Part shown: positions 6,978 to 11,482 of the stretch, one piece after another
How the letters are laid out: every line of letters starts with the position of its first letter
Position numbering within the stretch: the stretch's first letter is position 1
NCBI GenBank assembly: GCA_900544605.1
Contig: UQVP01000028.1
Span: forward strand, 1 to 11,482
Source: an uncultured Mycoplasmatota bacterium
Lineage (GTDB): Bacteria > Bacillota_I > Bacilli_A > RF39 > UBA660
Length of the DNA: 11,482 nt
Direction: 5' to 3'
Position numbers and translations under genes: made by a program
The notes under the pieces: generated by a model
Told to the model about the DNA's origin: nothing
What the model saw: only the letters and a program-made list of their open reading frames with translations
The model's database searches: none

Positions 6978-7938
6978 ATTAGCAGAAGATACATTTGAAG
7001 AGAATATTCGTCCTGATAGTATTGATGAATATATAGGGCAAAAAGAAGTAAAAGAAAATTTAGATGTATTTATTAAAGCAGCTAAAATGCGTAATGAATC
7101 ATTAGATCATGTTTTACTTTATGGTCCCCCAGGACTTGGTAAAACAACACTTGCTTTTATTATTGCTAATGAGATGGGAACAAATATAAAAACTTCTTCA
7201 GGCCCAGCTATTGAAAAAAGTGGTGATTTAGCAGCTCTTCTATCAAGTCTAGAACCTGGTGATGTTCTATTTATCGATGAAATCCATCGTATACCAAGAT
7301 ATATAGAAGAAATTCTTTATTCGGCTATGGAAGATTTCACATTAGATATTATTGTAGGAACAGATTCGTCTAGTCGTAACATAAAAATAAATTTACCACC
7401 ATTTACTTTAGTTGGCGCAACAACTAGAGCAGGTGATTTAACTGGTCCTTTAAGAGATCGTTTTGGAATAATATCAAAACTTAATTATTATACAGAAGAA
7501 GAATTAACACAAATAGTAAAAAGAACTAGTCGTGTACTTAATTGTCCAATTGAAGATGATGCTGCAATAGAACTTGCTAGACGAAGTAGAGGAACACCGA
7601 GAATTGCCAATAGATTATTTAAAAGGGTAAGAGATTATGCTTTAGTATTAGGTAGTGGTGTTATTGATTTAAAAATAACCAAAATAGCTTTGGATAAATT
7701 AAAAGTAGATAGTCTAGGTTTAGATGAAACTGACTATAATTTATTAAGATCTATTATTGAAAAATTTAATGGAGGTCCTGTCGGAATAGACGCAATCGCA
7801 TCTTCCATAGGTGAAGAACAGAGTACTATTGAAGATGTATATGAACCATATTTATTACAACAAGGATTTTTAAAAAGAACAAATAGAGGACGTATTGTAA
7901 CAGAAAAAGCTTATGAACACTTAAAGATAGAAAGGTGA
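6946..7938 (+). CDS. ruvB: Holliday junction branch migration ATPase RuvB
   Basis: RuvB is the hexameric AAA+ motor that drives branch migration with RuvA. It shows Walker A GPPGLGKTT (60-68), Walker B LFIDEIH (108-114), sensor I GATTRAG (157-163), the arginine finger in PLRDRFG (Arg170) and the C-terminal winged helix (about 255-330), including the GGPVGIDAIA segment. Its 330 residues are the usual family length. A strong AGGAGG site (6934-6939) lies before the ATG within the end of the HAD gene, supporting this start despite the overlap. It is followed after seven bases by galE, where many genomes would have queA/tgt or nothing. Confidence 0.97.
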   Translation: MEDERVITNHELAEDTFEENIRPDSIDEYIGQKEVKENLDVFIKAAKMRNESLDHVLLYGPPGLGKTTLAFIIANEMGTNIKTSSGPAIEKSGDLAALLSSLEPGDVLFIDEIHRIPRYIEEILYSAMEDFTLDIIVGTDSSSRNIKINLPPFTLVGATTRAGDLTGPLRDRFGIISKLNYYTEEELTQIVKRTSRVLNCPIEDDAAIELARRSRGTPRIANRLFKRVRDYALVLGSGVIDLKITKIALDKLKVDSLGLDETDYNLLRSIIEKFNGGPVGIDAIASSIGEEQSTIEDVYEPYLLQQGFLKRTNRGRIVTEKAYEHLKIER

Positions 7939-7945
7939 TAAAATA

Positions 7946-8956
7946 ATGAAAGTATTAGTAACAGGAGGAGCTGGATATATAGGAAGTCATACTATGGTTG
8001 AACTTTTAAATGGAGGGTATGAAGTTGTTTGTATAGATGATTTTTCTAATTCTAAACCAATAACTTTAGATAATGTAAAAAAAATTACCAACAAAGATTT
8101 TTCTTTCTATGAAGGTAATGTATGTTATAAAAGTATTTTAAAAAAGATATTTGAAGAGAATAAAATTGACATGGTTATTCATTTTGCAGGATTTAAAGCT
8201 GTAGGCGAATCAGTAAAAATGCCACTTAAATATTATCGTAACAATTTAGATTCCACATTTTCATTATTAGAAATAATGAATGAATATAATTGTAAAAAAC
8301 TTGTTTTTTCTTCAAGTGCTACAGTTTATGGTAAACCTGATACTTTACCAATTAAAGAAGATTCTAAACTTTATACAACTAATCCATATGGAACAACTAA
8401 ATTAATGATTGAAAATATTTTAAAGGATTTATATCATTCTGATAATAATTGGAGTATTGCTATATTACGTTACTTTAATCCTGTTGGTGCTAGTAAAACG
8501 GGATTAATAGGTGAGGATCCTAATGGTATTCCTAATAATTTAATGCCTTACATCGTAAAGGTTGCAACTAAAGAATATCCACAATTAAATGTATTTGGTA
8601 ATGATTATGATACTAAAGATGGTACAGGCGTAAGAGATTATATTCATGTTGTAGATCTGGCTAAAGGTCATGTTAAAGCCTTAGAAAAAATAAATAAAGA
8701 TACTGGAATAGATTGTTATAATTTAGGAACCGGTTGTGGTTATAGCGTATTAGATTTAGTTGAAACATTTAAAAAAGTAAATAAAGTTGATGTTCCATAT
8801 AAAATTGTTGAAAGAAGACCTGGCGATATTGATGCATGTTATGCTGATCCTAGTTATGCAAAAGAAAAATTAAACTGGCAAGCAGAAATGAGTATTGAAG
8901 ATATGTGTCAAGATTCATATAACTTTGCCATAAAACAAAAGAAAGAGATTAATTAA
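7946..8956 (+). CDS. galE: UDP-glucose 4-epimerase
   Basis: GalE interconverts UDP-glucose and UDP-galactose, linking galactose use to precursors of surface polysaccharide. It is an extended short-chain dehydrogenase: the NAD-binding TGGAGYIG (6-13) opens the Rossmann fold, and the catalytic residues are Ser124 (in FSSSATVYG), Tyr148 and Lys152 (YGTTK), matching E. coli Ser124, Tyr149 and Lys153. LRYFNPVGA and the RPGD segment near the C-terminus are also typical. The 336 residues equal the normal length. GGTGAT overlaps the ruvB stop, eight bases before the ATG, so it is translated within the ruv unit. An N-acetylated sugar could also be a substrate, which the sequence does not settle. A terminator follows. 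Confidence 0.95.
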   Translation: MKVLVTGGAGYIGSHTMVELLNGGYEVVCIDDFSNSKPITLDNVKKITNKDFSFYEGNVCYKSILKKIFEENKIDMVIHFAGFKAVGESVKMPLKYYRNNLDSTFSLLEIMNEYNCKKLVFSSSATVYGKPDTLPIKEDSKLYTTNPYGTTKLMIENILKDLYHSDNNWSIAILRYFNPVGASKTGLIGEDPNGIPNNLMPYIVKVATKEYPQLNVFGNDYDTKDGTGVRDYIHVVDLAKGHVKALEKINKDTGIDCYNLGTGCGYSVLDLVETFKKVNKVDVPYKIVERRPGDIDACYADPSYAKEKLNWQAEMSIEDMCQDSYNFAIKQKKEIN

Positions 8957-8965
8957 AATCTCTTT
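8942..8965. terminator. Bidirectional terminator between galE and the transglutaminase-like gene
   Basis: AAAGAGATT (8942-8950) and AATCTCTTT (8957-8965) form a nine-base stem around an AATTAA loop, which contains the galE stop. T-rich sequence follows in both directions, suiting the convergent genes on either side. The far arm touches the last base of the reverse-strand gene's stop codon. Confidence 0.8.
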
Positions 8966-9873
8966 TATTGTGCTTCTAAATATAAGTTTTTATTATAGTG
9001 ATGTTGTGAAGTTTTTTTATTAGCAAGCGTATCACTATCTATTAAGAAGAAATCATAAATAAGAACATCTTCACCAGTATTAGTAACAGGGTCATCCCAT
9101 GTTAAATCAAGATGATACCAATTATTATCTAAATAAACATAATTCCAAATATGTTCATTACTAGCAATACGATAATTATTAATTCCTAATTTATCTAAAT
9201 AAATAGACATTACATCACTATATCCACCACATACACCTTTTCCTTCAGCTAATACACCAAAAGCATTATAAGGATGACCGGTGTAAGTATTTTTATCAGT
9301 ATTTATTTTAAAGTCATTGTCATATTTTGTATTATTAATAATATAATCATGGAATAATTTAATTTTTTCTCTATCACTCATTGTATCTTCAATATTGTTT
9401 TGAATAAACTCATCAATTTTTTTGTTAATAAAATTAATTTCTATATTTGAATAGTTTTTTGTTACATTGATAGTTATACGATTAAAACTATCAGTAGTAA
9501 CAGATATATTTTTAAATGAATTAAAAGGGTCAACATAGTTATTAATAACTTCTATTTCTTCAGAATTTTTAGTATAATCATTGAAATCACTGATACAATT
9601 TTCATAAGATGATGAACAATAAAGAGATACTTTATCCATACCACTGTTTAAAATAGTATAGATAATATTATTAAAGTCATCTTTACTTTTAGGTGTAATG
9701 TCATCAACGTTTTTAATAAGTAAATAATCCTCATCTTTATGATATTCATTATTTACTATTTCTTTTGTTCCCTGAAATAAAACATCCTTTGTAATATAAT
9801 GGACAATTGTATTTTGCTTAAAATAAACTAGACCTAATAAAATTAATAATAAGAATAACTCTACCTTTTTCAT
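8965..9873 (-). CDS. Membrane-anchored transglutaminase-like protein
   Basis: The start is ATG 9873 (302 residues), because GGTGAT sits four bases before it and the longer in-frame start at 9909 lies upstream of the promoter-like element. Residues 5-18 form a hydrophobic helix that is a signal anchor or uncleaved signal peptide. About 130 residues of unassigned sequence follow. The C-terminal domain (about 170-275) is of the transglutaminase/protease-like superfamily, with Cys215 in GKGVCGGYSD, His241 in EHIWNYV and Asp256 in HLDLTWDDP as the catalytic triad. Such bacterial proteins are usually extracytoplasmic and may crosslink, cut or process wall or surface peptides; the activity here is unknown. 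It is transcribed alone, convergent with galE and downstream of rpsT with its own promoter-like element. Confidence 0.85.
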   Translation of the reverse strand: MKKVELFLLLILLGLVYFKQNTIVHYITKDVLFQGTKEIVNNEYHKDEDYLLIKNVDDITPKSKDDFNNIIYTILNSGMDKVSLYCSSSYENCISDFNDYTKNSEEIEVINNYVDPFNSFKNISVTTDSFNRITINVTKNYSNIEINFINKKIDEFIQNNIEDTMSDREKIKLFHDYIINNTKYDNDFKINTDKNTYTGHPYNAFGVLAEGKGVCGGYSDVMSIYLDKLGINNYRIASNEHIWNYVYLDNNWYHLDLTWDDPVTNTGEDVLIYDFFLIDSDTLANKKTSQHHYNKNLYLEAQ

Positions 9874-9889
9874 TGTATCACCTAGTTTA

Positions 9890-9898
9890 ATTATATCA
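9890..9898 (-). promoter_or_regulatory. Extended -10 promoter for the transglutaminase-like gene
   Basis: On the reverse strand, TGA followed by TATAAT (plus-strand 9890-9895 for the hexamer) gives a perfect -10 with a TGN extension, 16 bases before the start codon. The -35 position reads TTCTTT, a weak match, within the T-tract of the rpsT terminator. It implies separate transcription from rpsT. Confidence 0.55.
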
Positions 9899-9907
9899 GA
9901 ACGATAC

Positions 9908-9931
9908 AAAAAAAAGAAGTATAATTACTTC
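9908..9931 (-). terminator. Rho-independent terminator of rpsT
   Basis: Read on the reverse strand, GAAGTA, an ATTA loop and TACTTC form a six-base hairpin followed by eight T. The stem overlaps the rpsT stop codon. Confidence 0.8.
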
Positions 9932-10188
9932 ATTTCATTTACTTTTTTAGTTAAACGAGATTTATTACGAGCACTAGTGTTCTTTGCAGTAACACCTTTA
10001 GAAACGGCTTTATCAATTCTCTTAATAGCTACTTTTAAAGCATCACTTGCTTTATCTTTATCTTTACTAGCTACAGCTCTTTCTACATTTTTCATAGCTG
10101 TTTTCATACTAGCTTTGTATGTATTATTTTGTTCATTTTTCTTACTAATTACTTTTACTGCTTTTTTAGCATTTTTCATATTTGGCAT
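9925..10188 (-). CDS. rpsT: 30S ribosomal protein S20
   Basis: This small, very basic 87-residue protein binds 16S rRNA in the body of the small subunit. It starts MPNMKNAKKAVK, the usual S20 opening, and continues with the Ser/Ala-rich helical pattern (KTAMKNVERAV, ALKVAIKRIDKAVSKG) and the conserved ending with Asn-Lys-Ser-Arg-Leu (around 74-80). GGAGGTGA lies before the ATG. It is transcribed divergently from gpr, the same pairing as in Bacillus, and has its own promoter and terminator. The long forward reading frame opposite it is an antisense shadow. Confidence 0.96.
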   Translation of the reverse strand: MPNMKNAKKAVKVISKKNEQNNTYKASMKTAMKNVERAVASKDKDKASDALKVAIKRIDKAVSKGVTAKNTSARNKSRLTKKVNEMK

Positions 10189-10220
10189 AATCTCACCTCC
10201 AAGTCATTCAATATATACAT

Positions 10221-10249
10221 ATTTTAGCAGACATTTTATTAAATTGCAA
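10221..10249 (-). promoter_or_regulatory. Vegetative promoter of rpsT
   Basis: On the reverse strand TTGCAA (10249-10244), a 17-base spacer and TAAAAT (10226-10221) preceded by TGC give a good housekeeping promoter with an extended -10. It lies about 30 bases before the rpsT start. The -35 hexamer is palindromic and overlaps the possible -35 of divergent gpr. Confidence 0.8.
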
Positions 10250-10273
10250 TGATTTTATTAAATAATCATAATA
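10245..10273 (+). promoter_or_regulatory. Possible forespore sigma (SigG/SigF-like) promoter of gpr
   Basis: CATAATA (10267-10273) fits the CATANTA -10 of the forespore sigma factor SigG. TGCAAT (10245-10250), 16 bases upstream, shares the TGNA part of the -35. In Bacillus, gpr is transcribed in the forespore, so such a promoter is expected. A TATAAT at 10288-10293 is an alternative vegetative -10 but lies only 16 bases from the start codon and lacks a -35. In so AT-rich a region the match could be chance. Confidence 0.4.
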
Positions 10274-10309
10274 TTTAAGCTTTTGTTTATAATAAAAATG
10301 GTGATTATA

Positions 10310-11344
10310 GTGAATAAAGAAGTAGATTTATCAAAGTACGAACTACGTACAGATTTAGCAATTGAATCAATAAATAGTGTTTCTGATAAAAATGGAATTA
10401 AAACAAGTATTAAAAATATAGATGAAATTAAAGTTACACAAGTAGAAGTAGACGAGGAAGGTAGTAAAAAAATAAATAAAAAAGTAGGACTTTATACAAC
10501 AATAGAATTTATAGATGTAACTGATTCTAATAATAGAAAAAAGGTTTTAAATGCATTTGCACACGAGTTAAAAAATTTACTTTCTAAAATTAATATTAAA
10601 GAAGATGATAGTTGTTTAGTAATTGGACTTGGTAATGCATCATCAACTCCTGATTCTCTAGGACCCCTGTCTGTTGATAATGTGCTTGTGACTAATCACT
10701 TATTTGAACTTAAGGAATTAAGTGATGGCTTTAGAAGAGTGTGTGCGATTAACCCAGGGGTTATGGGCACTACTGGTATTGAAACTAGTGATATTATCTT
10801 AAGCATAGTTGAAAAAATAAAACCTGACTTTATTTTAGTTATTGACGCTCTTGCTAGTGGTTCCATAGATAGAGTTAATAAAACAATTCAACTTACTGAT
10901 ACTGGTATTCATCCTGGAAGTGGAGTTGGTAATAGTCGTAAAGAAATTAGTAAAGATATATTAGGTATACCGGTAATAGCTATAGGTGTACCAACCACTG
11001 TAGATGCGGTAACAATCGTAAGTGATACAATAAATTATATGTATAAACACTTTTCTTATACAAAAGAAAACGTAGATAATCCTCGTAATAAATTGATGGT
11101 ATCAACACCTAATTATCTAAAAAAGAATATCCAAGTAAATGAACAGGATAAAAATAATTTACTTGGCTTAGTAGGACTTTTAAGTGAAGAGGAAGTAAGA
11201 CAACTAATTTTTGAAGTATTAACACCGATAGGTTATAATTTGATGGTAACACCTAAAGAGATAGATTTTATTGTGGATAAATTAGCAGATGTAATAGGAA
11301 ATGGTATTAATAAAGCTTTACATCATATTACTATTGACAACTAA
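10310..11344 (+). CDS. gpr: Germination protease (GPR), spore-specific
   Basis: GPR is made in the forespore as an inactive zymogen, processes itself, and at germination cuts the small acid-soluble proteins that coat spore DNA. I chose GTG 10310 (344 residues). GGTGAT lies four bases before it, and it places the self-processing motif RTDLA at residues 13-17, so cleavage after Asp15 would remove 15 residues, as I recall for the Bacillus megaterium enzyme. In-frame starts at 10283 and 10298 lack a suitable ribosome site. The likely active-site aspartates are Asp115 (in NASSTPDSLGP) and Asp179 (in LVIDALA), matching the Asp pair of the family, and the glycine-rich HPGSGVGNSR follows. It is divergent from rpsT. 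In Bacillus the next gene is spoIIP, but I cannot recognise it in the remaining sequence. Confidence 0.95.
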   Translation: MNKEVDLSKYELRTDLAIESINSVSDKNGIKTSIKNIDEIKVTQVEVDEEGSKKINKKVGLYTTIEFIDVTDSNNRKKVLNAFAHELKNLLSKINIKEDDSCLVIGLGNASSTPDSLGPLSVDNVLVTNHLFELKELSDGFRRVCAINPGVMGTTGIETSDIILSIVEKIKPDFILVIDALASGSIDRVNKTIQLTDTGIHPGSGVGNSRKEISKDILGIPVIAIGVPTTVDAVTIVSDTINYMYKHFSYTKENVDNPRNKLMVSTPNYLKKNIQVNEQDKNNLLGLVGLLSEEEVRQLIFEVLTPIGYNLMVTPKEIDFIVDKLADVIGNGINKALHHITIDN

Positions 11345-11387
11345 ATTAAATAATTATAAAATTATCATAGTAAAGGAAAGTGGTAGT

Positions 11388-11459
11388 ATGGTTAAAGTAG
11401 TATCTAAAAATATTATAAACTCCCTAGCAGAAATACCAACCTGGGGGGGGGTTATTTAA
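11388..11459 (+). CDS. Short unresolved reading frame, possibly the broken or frameshifted start of the next gene
   Basis: A good Shine-Dalgarno stretch (AAAGGAAAGTGG, 11373-11384) precedes ATG 11388. The frame encodes only 23 residues, ending at TAA 11457-11459. It runs through nine consecutive G (11443-11451), very unusual in this genome. With one G fewer the frame would stay open to the window end at 11482. This could be the true start of a downstream gene (spoIIP follows gpr in Bacillus) with a variable or mis-called homopolymer, a small leader peptide, or nothing. The 23 residues do not look like a family I know. Confidence 0.3.
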   Translation: MVKVVSKNIINSLAEIPTWGGVI

Positions 11460-11482
11460 TCATACTATAATAATAAATAATA

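Noticed and set aside
9874..9909. Twelve-residue N-terminal extension of the transglutaminase-like protein
   Set aside because: The extension would place the start codon upstream of a good extended -10 element, and GGTGAT directly serves the ATG at 9873.
9977..10252. Forward hydrophobic frame opposite rpsT
   Set aside because: It is the antisense of a Lys/Ala-rich ribosomal gene, which always reads as Phe/Leu/Ala-rich. The rpsT promoter, ribosome site and terminator show the reverse strand is coding.
10283..10309. Longer gpr starting at TTG 10283 or ATG 10298
   Set aside because: No ribosome site precedes either; the extra residues would overlap the possible TATAAT and GGTGAT signals and break the 15-residue propeptide length.
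11348..11372. AT-only hairpin and a CATAGTA motif after gpr, considered as terminator and sporulation promoter
   Set aside because: The hairpin has no G/C pairs or T-run, and the CATAGTA has no TG-containing -35 at a fitting distance; both are expected by chance here.
1..11482. CRISPR arrays, tRNA or rRNA genes, insertion sequences
   Set aside because: No regularly spaced repeats, cloverleaf-like segments, transposase motifs or paired terminal inverted repeats were seen on either strand.

Overview
This window comes from a very AT-rich, low-GC Gram-positive bacterium (Firmicutes/Bacilli side). The genes are full of AAA, ATA, TTA and GAT codons. Ribosome binding sites are GGTGAT or AGGAGG, and extended -10 promoters recur. 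TGA acts as an ordinary stop (ruvB and the HAD gene end on it), so this is not a Mycoplasma-type code. A germination protease gene (gpr) divergent from rpsT is the arrangement I know from Bacillus and points to an endospore-forming lineage. An uncultured gut Bacilli/Erysipelotrichia/RF39-like genome would fit, but that placement is inference.

Layout. (1) 27-1214: a prepilin-like surface protein whose last ~45 codons differ sharply in composition from the rest of the gene (71 of 120 bases G/C by hand count at 1071-1190, against a strongly AT-rich body). Together with the protein motif and codon pattern, this looks like the variable region of a diversity-generating retroelement (DGR). A terminator follows. 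(2) 1276-5763: a forward run of priA, fmt and three unrecognised small genes (two single-domain proteins and a small membrane protein), closed by a terminator. (3) 5827-8956: a second forward unit with its own strong promoter, ruvA - HAD nucleotidase-like gene - ruvB - galE, tightly packed. (4) 8965-10188: two reverse-strand genes, a membrane-anchored transglutaminase-like protein and rpsT, each with its own promoter signal. A bidirectional terminator separates the first from galE. (5) 10310-11344: gpr, forward, with a possible forespore-type promoter, followed by the start of something unresolved carrying a run of nine G.

Most of the window is housekeeping: replication restart, initiator tRNA formylation, Holliday junction processing, sugar-nucleotide metabolism and a ribosomal protein. 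The exciting part is the first gene. It has a type IV pilin-type export and assembly signal at the N-terminus and a C-terminal domain with the WTASS...AWYV...LGVRPVI pattern of DGR-diversified, C-type-lectin-like domains. No reverse transcriptase or template repeat is inside the window, so the DGR machinery must lie outside it, act from a distance, or have been lost.
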